This document shows, piece by piece, positions 45,689-54,991 of a stretch of 64,000 nucleotides of DNA. The notes below the pieces were generated by a model. The model ran no database searches, was not told the DNA's origin, and worked only from the letters and a program-made list of their open reading frames with translations. The DNA comes from Zopfochytrium polystomum (lineage: Eukaryota; Chytridiomycota; Chytridiomycetes; Chytridiales; Chytridiaceae). The DNA is taken from assembly GCA_025765615.1 (NCBI GenBank), contig JAIVFJ010000036.1, forward strand, positions 248,001-312,000, read 5' to 3'. How positions within the stretch are numbered: the stretch's first letter is position 1; each line of letters starts with the position of its first letter. A program made the position numbers and the translations under genes.

Positions 45689-46827
45689 ATGTCAAGGTCG
45701 CGTCCCCGGCACCCACTTTCCCCACCCACCCCCAATGCCCTCACTACCCTGAATCCCTTCGACGCAGCAGCGTTTCGTGCACCGGCCTAACTATTTCAAT
45801 CGTCTCTGTTTGAAAACCGACCTCGATCTAACAGCCCGAAGCGACGGATCGAAGTCGATATGATGAAACTGTGAGTGGGGAAACAGGGCAGCCGTCCCAC
45901 CCGCGGAGGAGCCTTGCCACCCAAGGCAGCGAGAAAACGGGGAAGCTGTACCCAAACCCATCGATGCCCCAACGTTAATCCTTGACGTCCATGGACAGGC
46001 TGATGAGTGACTACGAGGTCACTCTCGTCAATGACAGTATGCAAGGTGATTCCGTGTTCCCATCTTGCTTCCAATTATCCCATTTGCAAGTGTGATCAGC
46101 ACGGGAGATCTAACATTGCAGCCCTGATCGTGGTCCTCCAAACATTATCCAGAGTTCTTTGTGCGGTTTCACGGACCCGAAGACAGTTAATTGCCTTTGT
46201 TTGGGAGGGAATTTGCTGTGCGTGCCCATCCTAACACGACAAACTCTTTGTGGTTCCTAACCCTCCCAGCTCCGTTTGCTGGTGGACTGTGGAAGATTCA
46301 CGTGGAACTGCCCGACCAATACCCGTACAAATCTCCCTCCATTGGCTTCATGAACAAGATCTTCCACCCCAACATTGACGAGCTGTGAGTCGACGCTCTA
46401 TTATTTATGGGCAGTCTAACAAATGCTGCAGGAGCGGATCCGTTTGCCTCGACGTGATCAACCAAACATGGAGCCCCATGTTCGGTAAGAAGTCATCCTG
46501 GTGCGGCTTTCCAGAATTTAATCGACCCCACAGATATGATCAATATTTTTGAGGTTTTCCTCCCTCAGCTTCTTCGCTACCCAAATCCTACCGACCCGTT
46601 AAACGGAGAGGCCGCCGCGCTGATGATGCGGGATCCCACTGCGTATGAGGCAAAAGTCAAAGGTATACTTTCAGTTGTTTCTTTACTTTTTTAACCGGTG
46701 CACAGATTACGTGTCGAGGTTCGCGACCAAGGAGGCTATTGAGGCGACAGATGAGAGCTCGGATGATGATGAAATGAGCTCCGTCGATTCGTTCTCGGAT
46801 GAAGAGGCACCAGGGATGGAACTTTGA
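45689..46827 (+). CDS. UBC8: Ubiquitin-conjugating enzyme E2, UBC8/UBE2H type
   Basis: Exon 1 is only eight bases (45689-45696). A 138-nt intron then gives [15 protein letters not shown] with exon 2 (45835-45870), matching the MSS-KRRIE start of Ubc8/UBE2H. Later exons give [42 protein letters not shown] and [19 protein letters not shown]. The active-site cysteine follows in [17 protein letters not shown], then [20 protein letters not shown]. The acidic Ser/Asp tail ([15 protein letters not shown]) is typical of the UBE2H subfamily, for example the E2 of the GID/CTLH ubiquitin ligase that destroys gluconeogenic enzymes in yeast. About 185 residues. Very small first exons are recurrent in this window (MOB1, SREK1, UBC8). 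Confidence 0.96.
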
Positions 46828-47020
46828 TCACCCGGCCATACCAGTTGTTGCGCAGCTTGCGGTTTTCTGGGCTTCGGGCGTTTGGCAAACTGTCCTCCTC
46901 TTTTCCACTCAGCCCCACCACAACCTCGCTTGCTCTACCACCCCCTCATCCCTATGTTAACAGTCCATTACGCAGCAACGCATAGAAAAATCCTCTGCGT
47001 TCCTGTTAAGTTAAAATTGA

Positions 47021-48102
47021 TCATGCAACATTCAGTGCCTGCTTGACTGTCCTTTCGAAGCCCGCTGCAAGCGCCTCTCGGCGCTTTTTATCTTCCGCTA
47101 GGAGCACCGCCTTGACGTCGGTAGCGTGCCGCTCTTTGGCGTCATCAAGCTCGTCCTGCAGACGCTGCAACTGCCTCCACAGTTCTGCCAGCCGCTTCTC
47201 GCCGCCCTCGGCCCTTCGCTCGGCCGCCTCGGCGCGGCGCGTGAGCACGGCCACCGACTCGGCCAGCGCATCCGAGCGCGACAGCGCCCGCGCCACAAAC
47301 TCGGTGGCCGTGACAAGGAGGTGGTTCACCTCGTCGATGGCCGCGACGGCGCGCTCGAGCGTGCCACGACCGTCCGCCAGCGACCCCTCCCCCGCGTCGT
47401 CTTCGTCGTCGTCGTCGATGGGCCCCGTTGAGCCCATGACTTCGCCGAGGAGCGACGCGTTGACGGCGAGCTCGCGGAGCGATGGAGCAAGCTTTTGCAG
47501 CTGGGCCGCCGCAGGCAACGACGACGGCGGCGTCGTCGACGACGAGGAAACGGTCCCCGATGCCCGGCCGGACCGCTGGCGCGCCGGCTCCCCGCGGCCG
47601 CCGGAGCGGCCGATCGTGGCGGCCGAGGCGGCCCCCGCGCGGCGACCGTGACCACCGCCAGCTTTTCCGGCCTTTGCGGCCCAGCGCGACAACTCTTCGT
47701 CAAAGTCGACGTGGTGGGCGGGAGGTTGCGCGGATGGTGTTTTCGGCTCGGCGGCGTTGTCCTCATCGAATCGTGTGCGGCCGTCTGCGTTTTTTTTTTT
47801 TTTTTTTGTTTATGAAAAAGGGTGTTGAGGGGGGGGGTCACCAAGCACGGGGTCGGCAAGGGGTAAGAAAGTGTTTCGCCGCTCACATTTCGCACTCAAC
47901 CGTTGCGGCGACGCCGACCGTGCACGCGCTCGTCCGCGCATGATGCCCGATCGCGTGGCCGCCGCCGGCACATCCCCTGCGTCAGAGCCCTCGTCGCCGA
48001 GGCTGCCGTTGGCCGACCGCGCGCCGTCGCTGTCCCCGCCCCCGTCCCGGCCGGGTCGATGCGCGAGCGAGTAGCGCACCCAGTTCTCGCGTTTCAGTCT
48101 CT

Positions 48103-48138
<36 letters not shown>

Positions 48139-48640
48139 GTTTGGTCAGATACGGGGCGGTAGGAAGGGACGACTTGCAAAACCAATGCACAGCCCAAGCA
48201 AGCCATGCAAGGTGGAGAACGAAGTAAAAAAGCTGAAGAGGGGGGTGGGCGGTAGTAACCTGCTCCATCGGCGAGAGCCGCAGGGCACCCAGGTCGTGGA
48301 CGGTGGTATCAAACTCGGGTCTCTTTGCGCGGCGAGCCACCGCCGCCGCCGTCGGCGCCGTAGTCGAAGCGCCGCGAGCCTTGCCGCCTCCACGCGACCG
48401 GACGCTGGTAGTGCTTCGCGGCACGGACCACGGGGCCATGGCGCCGTAGCCGCTGCTTCGAGGGGCGGGGCGAAGTGACGCGGGCGGCGGAGTGCGCGGA
48501 AGCCATCCCGGCGGGGACGGCGAGGGCGTGGAAGTGGCGGGCGGCGACGGCGACGGGCGGGAGTGGGCTGTGCGGACGATGGTGGCGGGGGTGCTGCTGG
48601 TTGCGGCAGTTGTGCGGCGGGGATTTGAAGCTCCGATCAT
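47021..48640 (-). CDS. Coiled-coil protein with SPICE1-like N-terminal motif
   Basis: Three exons from an ATG at 48638-48640. The N-terminus is Ser/Pro/Arg-rich and basic. A compact motif (FDTTVHDLGALRLSPMEQ, about 48250-48310) is joined by a 159-nt intron to RLKRENWVRYSLAHRPGR. Together they resemble the W/F-D-x-TV-x-DL....R.TPEE..RR....SKN opening of SPICE1, a spindle and centriole protein. The middle is Arg/Ser/Gly-rich and acidic. The last exon (47021-47780) contains DFDEELSRWAAK and a C-terminal coiled coil of about 90 residues (RLAELWRQLQRLQDELDDAK) with a basic end. The very high GC bias keeps all frames open, so the length of antisense frames means nothing here. The SPICE1 relation is inference from one motif. 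The exons themselves are supported by splice phase. Confidence 0.55.
48103..48138. repeat. (GT)n microsatellite in an intron
   Basis: About eighteen GT units lie just inside the acceptor end of the intron of the SPICE1-like gene. Confidence 0.9.
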
Positions 48641-49359
48641 TCTTGGTTTGTGGTTGTTTATTATTATTTTTGGGGGGGGGAAGAGTTCAATAACCGAACC
48701 CTTTTTTAATTTTTTAATTTTTTTCTTTTCGTTTTCACCACCCCGTTTGACTCCCGAAATGATAGTAATCTCACATCCACCGAATCCATGTCAACGCCCA
48801 TCTCGGCCTGACAGCAAGACGGGCAACTTAACTTGCTTTTGTGCCGCTTCTCACACGACAATAACGCCGCCATTTGCTGCATTCCATCTGTGAGGTTCAC
48901 TTCTTTTATTTGACATATGCTGAAGTTATTTGAGGTGAATGAACGAAACTGTAACTGTTTCGATTTTTGTTGTATGACTTCACTTCATTCGTTGCACAAA
49001 TATGGCAGACAGGTGCTGGGACAAACGCGCCTCGGGCTGTGGGGAAACCTTGAAATAACTTTGAAAGTATTTACTTTGAGCCAACTTGTTTTTCACATCA
49101 AAACATCGTCAAACCAACCCGCTTCCAAGTTGCTTCAAACTTGGGATGGCAAAGTTTTGGGCTATTCCTGTAACATGTGCCGAACTTATTTGAACGAATG
49201 AAACCATGACCCAACTTACAAGATATACATACAATACCTGAGTTTCAAGCAATCTGTGAAAACTGAAACTTCGTACTGACATTTGGGTTGCGAGAGAGGT
49301 GGCACAGCAGGAATCCACCACATTGAAAACACGGGTTGACGCCGCAGACGCGTCACGTG
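48641..49359. other. AT-richer intergenic stretch
   Basis: Between the SPICE1-like gene and the membrane-protein locus. A minus-strand frame continues through part of it without conserved sequence. T-rich runs occur at 48700-48730. I see no gene. Confidence 0.4.
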
Positions 49360-50785
49360 TTAGGTCGAAGCGATTATTGCCACACTCTTCAAATGTGGAG
49401 CCAGCTTCGGCTTGGCTGGCGAATGCCAGTTGTTTAAATATAGACGCGGTTTCTTGGTTGGACGAGTGCACCAGTCGATTGTATGATCCCTCGCACGGCA
49501 AAAGGTACACCATCCGTTTTCCCGGTAGCACGCTCTGTCGTACGGGGAGAGCGGCGAAATGCGTAGCGTAAAGTCGGGCGGCGCCAATTCCCAATTCGTC
49601 TCGTCGTCGCAGTCCAAACCCTAGAAGCTCGCCTTGATCCACTTTTGATAATCGGCCCAGCTCATGCCGGAAGACTTCGCCAGACGAGGGAAGCCAGGCC
49701 TGAAAGCCCCACGCGGACCCACGCAACGTAGGTCGCGTGCTTGTAGTACACGGCGGAGGCCCCGTCGGCATCGGGAGAGGTACTCGCCTGACGAACCTTT
49801 GGCGCTTGAGCGGACCGAGCTTCATGCACGAGCCGTCAAAGGCGGGCGGCTCCAGGCTCGGGACTTCGAATTGCGGTAGGAGTGGCTCCGGGGGCTGCGC
49901 CGTTTGTGCCAGCACCGCCGCCGATACCGCTGCGACGAACGCGGCGAGGACTTGGGGGTGGGACAAGTCCAGTCGGGAGAGCGAAGCTTCGTCGGGACGC
50001 GAGTCGAGAAGGAGAGGGAGGAGGAGACGAAGGAGGAGTAGGAGGCGCTGTCGCCTGACTCGGTCCGCGGAGACGATTCCATTGACTGCTGGTGCTGCTT
50101 GGAGCACATCGGGCCAAGTGACGCCGTGGCTGTTGCTGGCTGGAGGGGTGACTGCTGGTGCTGATGCTGCTGTCAAATGACGCAGACACCTCATTTTCCA
50201 GACGATTCACGGAAATGTGCCCCACATCGATCTCAATCGACGTTGAAGGAGCAGTGCTCACCAGTGGAGTATGCAAAAAGTACTCGGGACGAATTACTAT
50301 CATAGAGCAACGCCGACAGCATCATACGACCAAACGAAAAGAACGATGAACCCAAAGTCAACGATCCGCGAATCCAGAACCCACAAACAAGGCCGTAGCG
50401 AAGGTCGCCGGTCAACGTACGGACGGTGCCGTCGACGACAAATACGGTAGCACCCTTGGCCATTATCGAGACCGAGCTGTCGATGCGTTCGGGGAAGCCG
50501 GGGAGGAGGAACTTCAGCGGGGAGTGTGCAGCAGGTTGACTGACGTACCAGATGCCGGCAAAGGTGAGGCCAGCAACCGCGATCGTGGCCCACGTGCGCC
50601 CGATGATGAATCTGGTTATGGGGTGGGCGAGGGACTTGCGCGGCGCCGGCGCCGACGCCGGAGACGCCGGGGAAGCCGAGGAAACCTGGGACACGTCCGA
50701 CAGTGGACTGACTTCCGTCTTTTTGGCCTAGTGGTGCGCCGTCGTGGCTCGTTCAACTTTGGGCGGCGGCGGCGGGGGCACTCAT
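49360..50785 (-). CDS. Uncharacterised membrane protein (exon structure unresolved)
   Basis: The first exon starts at the ATG at 50783-50785 (MSAPAAAAQ) and is joined by a 46-nt intron to a Ser/Pro/Ala-rich stretch. A membrane segment follows (TWATIAVAGLTFAGIWYVSQ, about 50560). Then comes a compact beta-rich part (KFLLPGFPERIDSSVSIMAK, VFVVDGTVRTLTGDLRYG) and, after another intron, VIRPEYFLHTPLVSTAPST and IEIDVGHISVNRLENEV. Downstream a Ser/Pro-rich region is open in more than one frame. A likely late exon at about 49360-49628 contains the zinc-knuckle spacing C-x2-C-x4-H-x4-C (WCTFCRARDHTIDWC). Whether that exon belongs to this gene is uncertain. I do not recognise the family. A small mitochondrial or ER membrane protein would fit, but nothing decides this. 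Confidence 0.4.
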
Positions 50786-50947
50786 GAGCGGAAAAGGGGA
50801 GAAAAGCAGACGTGAAGCAGGGTGGGAAGAACGGTTGGCTCTCCAACAATTAATGGGTTGAGGCTTTTGCTGTTTGTGTCTCTATTTTACGAACAAAGAC
50901 GCGTTTTGGGGAAAGATCGTGTTGTCTATGCTCTCGTCTCTCTCGTG

Positions 50948-51031
<84 letters not shown>

Positions 51032-51049
51032 TTCTCTCTCTCTCTCTCG
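50948..51049. repeat. (CT)n microsatellite, about 100 bp
   Basis: The longest simple repeat in the window: almost pure CT over about 100 bp with single-base interruptions (CTCCTC, TATC, TTTC). Confidence 0.95.
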
Positions 51050-51137
51050 CTCGCAGTCACAGCCCCAGCCGCCAGTCTCTCCTGGGGCTCAGCGTGCATC
51101 GCCAAAAATAGCAAAAGGCCCAAGGGGCTCGATTGAA

Positions 51138-51214
51138 GAAAATGCATTTTTGGGGTGCGGGTCCCGCCGGTGCATTTTTCTAAGTTGCATTAGGAAAATG
51201 CACTTTTGGGGTGC
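51138..51214. repeat. Short direct repeats enclosing a hairpin
   Basis: Two near-identical 21-bp copies (51138-51158 and 51194-51214, both starting GAAAATGCA and ending TTGGGGTGC) flank an inverted repeat with arms 51170-51183 and 51190-51203 (13 of 14 positions pair, 6-nt loop). It lies in a non-coding stretch and has no recognised identity. Confidence 0.7.
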
Positions 51215-51932
51215 TACCTACTGCATGTGGCCCAACATCAAGTCCCAAACCCGCCATTTTCAGGTCCTGACACCAATGAGGGGAGGACCCTCGGGTGACC
51301 CGGGCCAGTGCAGGCGCAAGGGACCCAAACCCAGGGGTCCGACTATTCGATGAAAAACATGCTAGTCTTTGATAGTCTCCAGCGCGCAATGGATGAGCGA
51401 TCTGCCAGTTGATTTGGTCGAATGTGTGCAAGACCGCGTTGGTATCGACAGCTGTGATGTGCCTGCTGACTCGCTGAGCTCGTTCCAGGACCGCACCTTT
51501 GCACGCCGGCAGGCTTCCCTCCTACTCCTCCTTTGGTGACCGTGTCGGCGACTCTGCGTTCCAGGTGAGACATGGGCAAAAGGAGGATTTGTCCTGCCTT
51601 GACTGGTGGAGGGGACGCGCAGGTTCAACCGATGCTACTTTTATTGTTCGAAGAAGAGGTTTAATGCAGCGTTGGAAAGGAATGGCCATAGCGATACACT
51701 CGTTGTCGGAAAAAGACTAGTAGCAAACTAACTGAGCAGCAATAGGCATTGTAACGAAGAATGATGAACGACAAACTGAGGAAAGGATAGTTCACTGAAT
51801 GTTGGAATGGCCACTACTATCGCTGCGGCGACTCCTATTGCGTGCTCTTGCAGGCGCGCGAGCTCCGTTGCCACAGCCGCAGCTGCGCCTGATGTGGCTC
51901 GGCCACCGATCACGCTCGTGCTCCAGCTTCCA

Positions 51933-52569
51933 TCACCGCCGCCTGCGCCCGGCTTGATCATCATGAACAAAAATAGCGCAACAAAGCTGCCACACCAACT
52001 GCTGGTACTGGGCTGCCAACTCCGACCAACCCCACAGTGCAGCCCACACTGAGCTGCCGGCTGCGGCTGCCACCCGAATCGACGATGCTGCCGGTGGTTG
52101 CGCGCCGGCTGCTGGCGACTGCCTCTGCTGTTGGGTTATGAGGATGGAAGAATTACGTCGACCTGCGCTGCAGTTGCATTGATGCAAATGATGCGGTCCA
52201 GTGTGTGCCTGCCCATCACGATCAGTGGCGGAGTGTGCAGCGACAACAACGCGTTGGAGCAGCGGCCTCCTCCGTACAACGCGCTGTCCTCGGAGATCAC
52301 CTGCTGTAATTGCAGACTCTTGCGTAGCAATCCGGCTGGGCACCAGTGGCCGGTCCGACAGCGTTTAGACCGAAAATACTTTCCAGACCTCGAATTGCCC
52401 CTTTAGAACCACTTAACGTGATGAATTGTCCGTGTATTCTGTCTGCAGCGAGATCAAGCTGACCTGAGAGCTCTATTGCAATTAGATAGTGATTAATCAA
52501 CAGAAAGGGATGGCACTCACTAAATAAGCCGGTTTGTTCATTCGTGGTTGAATTTGTGCGCTCTCTCAT
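51933..52569 (-). CDS. Hypothetical protein
   Basis: Four exons can be linked in phase from the ATG at 52567-52569: MRERTNSTTNEQTGLF, then SQLDLAADRIHGQFITLSGS, then SLQLQQVISEDSALYGGGRC plus LIVMGRHTLDRIICIN, then an Ala/Gln-rich exon with a Trp-rich hydrophobic stretch (VWAALWGWSELAAQYQQLVW). The total is about 165 residues. Introns of 57, 41 and about 31 nt have acceptable ends. No family was recognised. The gene is flanked by repeat-rich DNA and may be a young or decaying gene. An alternative reading of the last exon, in the frame ending at 51728, gives another hydrophobic tail. Confidence 0.35.
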
Positions 52570-53419
52570 GTGCCTGCTATTGCTCGCATTGCTATCTGGC
52601 CGAAGCTATGTTTGCATTCATGGTAGCTTTTGATTGGCAAAAGGACCAAATCAGTCAATATTTTTCGCGAATAAAAATGCGGCCCCGGTCCGACTCTCGA
52701 ACGTTTTTGTGCTGCAGTACATGCTATACCGTTCAATTAACTCTACATAGAAATAACCAGGAGGAAGTCGGGAAAAGTAGTGCCGATCTTTCTCGTACTT
52801 TTGCGAAGTTCGTACCTCGTTGCCTGGACGGTGCTCAGTAGCAGGCGCTTTTTTCACCTGTCCTCCCAAACAAGGGTTAGTCTCTGATTTGGATTCACTC
52901 TAACCGCCACAATTTGTGACCTTTAGTGAAAGTGAACGAGGAGAGGGTCAGACGGAAGGTGCTAGCCGGCTGGATTGGAACGAATCAAGGATCTGAGGGT
53001 AACCGAGCGGGGGAAAGGTTGGAATGCGAGATCGGTCGCATTGAAGCGATTTAGAGGTTGGTGGCGGACGAGTTTGGCACGGGCAGGGTCGTCGTTGCGA
53101 AGCAGCAGAAGCCGCAGAAGCAGCAGCAGAAGCAGGGCAGCGGAGGAGCGTCAGGGAAGCCAGCCGTAACTCTAACTTGCATTCATGTTTTCGCTTTTTC
53201 TGTCCGTTTCATTGGTTTTGCTACACTCTAATTATTTTGATGTGGAAAGGAACTTCGGTTTTTCATGTTAGTTGCAAGTTGGTAACAATAATTGTCCCCA
53301 ACCCGGTCGGTCAGACAACGTTCTAATGTTCCAGTTCGCGACGAGAGTAAGCACCAAAAATAACAAGCAGCGGCGATGAGTTCCGTGCACCTGGCCCTAA
53401 TATTATATTTCGCGTTCTT

Positions 53420-53471
53420 TGTCTGTCTGTCTGTCTGTCTGTCTTCCTCTCTTTGTCTGTCTGTCTGTCTG
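53420..53471. repeat. (TGTC)n microsatellite, interrupted
   Basis: Two blocks of GTCT/TGTC tetranucleotide units separated by a short TTCCTCTC-type interruption. Confidence 0.9.
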
Positions 53472-54475
53472 AATGGGTTACAATTTCTTCCATGATGAGG
53501 GAACGTTCCGATCACTGAGGGGATTTTGCCACACACCGACAAAAAAAAAAAAAGAAAAAAAGAAGCAGGCAGGCCCAGCAGGGCAGCCGGAGCGTCCAAC
53601 TTGAAGCAGCACCCGCAGCAGCAGCGGCAAGAGCCTAGACCTCGACATCCCCAATAGGTCTGTGTGCGTGCATCATTCTCGTAATTTTTTGGATAGCCCC
53701 ATGTTCGAATGGGTTTGGGGAGCTGCCCAAAACCCTCCAAAGTGTTCAAAAAAGAAATGCTTGGTTGGGTTGGACATTGTAGCCGCAAAGGCTGGTCTCT
53801 GTCAGCGAGAGGCATTTTCGCCAGTTTGCGCGTTTCTTCCACAGACAGACGGTAGCATCGAGAGAAAACCCCACTTGGCCTCCGAAAATGGCGCGCTGCT
53901 CATTGCAAATACCCGCCCAATAGGATCTTGCCGAGCTCGGGAGCAACTGAAAATGCCAGAACCCGATTTCGTCGAGTGGGCGACCAGCAGACCTTTGCTT
54001 TTTCGCCCAATCCCGGAGGCGGGGCGATAAACGAAGGTCGTTGAGGGTTATTACAGAAAAGGAGAGAACCATTCGGGAGCAGCGGAGCGCTGCCCCGAGC
54101 CGGGCGGGGATGGCCGGAGGACCGAAGAGGAGGGGACTACTGTCTGTCTGTCAGTGTGCCTGTCTCTCATCCATATTTCGACAGACGCCAGTCTGTCGCT
54201 GCCGTCCAAGCGTGGGACGCGCCGCTCTCGTCTTCTTCCGGAGCGACGGGACTTTCACGTGCAGCAAAGGCTGAAGAGAACATTCTATGCATAGGCAACG
54301 GCCGGACGGCCCTGGCCCGGACTCCCGTATCGGGCCAGCAGCGAGGCGGCGCCCATTATTATCGCCACGCCACCGTGTGTGTGTGCTCGCCTTCCTTCCG
54401 AAAAAGGAGAAATTATCGATGGTTGGTTTATCGCGCAATACAGGGCGGCGGCCTGCTGCTGCTTATGGTCTTCCT

Positions 54476-54477
<2 letters not shown>

Positions 54478-54507
<30 letters not shown>
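54478..54507. repeat. (TC)n microsatellite
   Basis: Fourteen to fifteen TC units about 490 bp before the NRPS-like start codon. Confidence 0.9.
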
Positions 54508-54509
<2 letters not shown>

Positions 54510-54756
54510 CCCTTCGTCCCCCCACTTCAACAACCTAATCGCGCAAATATCCGCAAAACAAAAAAAAGAAAAAAAAAGAAAGAAGAAAAATTGAAGGAAA
54601 CTTCAAAACATAAAAGCACAGCTTCCTCTCCAGAAAGAGTATAAATCCAGCGGAACTCCATGGGGCGATCGCCGCCAACCAACCAAGCCAACTCACTGCG
54701 GCAAGAAGAAAAGAAGAAGAACGCCCTGGCACTTCGCAAGCCAGCGCGGTGAGTGA

Positions 54757-54781
54757 GTGTGTGTGTGTGTGTGTGTGTGTG
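54757..54781. repeat. (GT)n microsatellite
   Basis: About twelve GT units about 210 bp upstream of the NRPS-like start codon. Confidence 0.9.
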
Positions 54782-54828
54782 AGTCGGGCTACGGGATCCC
54801 CCGCCCCCATGAAGACAGGCAGAGATGG

Positions 54829-54861
54829 AGGAGAGCGAGAGAGAGAGAGAGAGAGAGAGAG
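54829..54861. repeat. (GA)n microsatellite
   Basis: About fifteen GA units, one interruption, about 130 bp upstream of the NRPS-like start codon. Confidence 0.9.
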
Positions 54862-54991
54862 CCGAAGACAGACACAAACCCGGTAACACCCCAACCCCTC
54901 AAACCGAAACAGCTTATCATACGTGTTTCCAGACTATCTTCGGCTCGCGCCGCGCCATCGCTTCTTCACCTTCAACATTCGGTAGTAAATT

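Larger units (their letters stand above)
50786..51932. other. Gene-poor stretch between two weak loci
   Basis: About 1.1 kb with the long CT microsatellite and the hairpin/direct-repeat element. A short plus-strand frame near 51388-51540 (QWMSDLPVDLVECVQDRV) reads like protein but has no start, partner exon or known relative. It could be a relic. Confidence 0.4.
52570..54991. promoter_or_regulatory. Long microsatellite-rich region upstream of the NRPS-like gene
   Basis: About 2.4 kb with no convincing gene. It contains a (TGTC)n array (53420-53471), (TC)n (54478-54507), (GT)n (54757-54781) and (GA)n (54829-54861), plus A-rich runs near 53540 and 54560. A plus-strand stretch at 52930-53165 has protein-like composition (Gln/Lys-rich) but no clear start or splice signals. 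This is the presumed regulatory region and 5' UTR of the large gene downstream. Confidence 0.45.

Noticed and set aside
47043..47651. 202-residue plus-strand open frame
   Set aside because: GC-rich antisense of the coiled-coil exon of the SPICE1-like gene; composition is Ser/Ala/Arg noise and it lacks splice or domain support.
53228..53842. 204-residue minus-strand open frame
   Set aside because: It runs through the TGTC microsatellite and A-rich tracts, has poly-Phe and Asp-Arg-Gln-Thr repeats from them, and shows no conserved segment.
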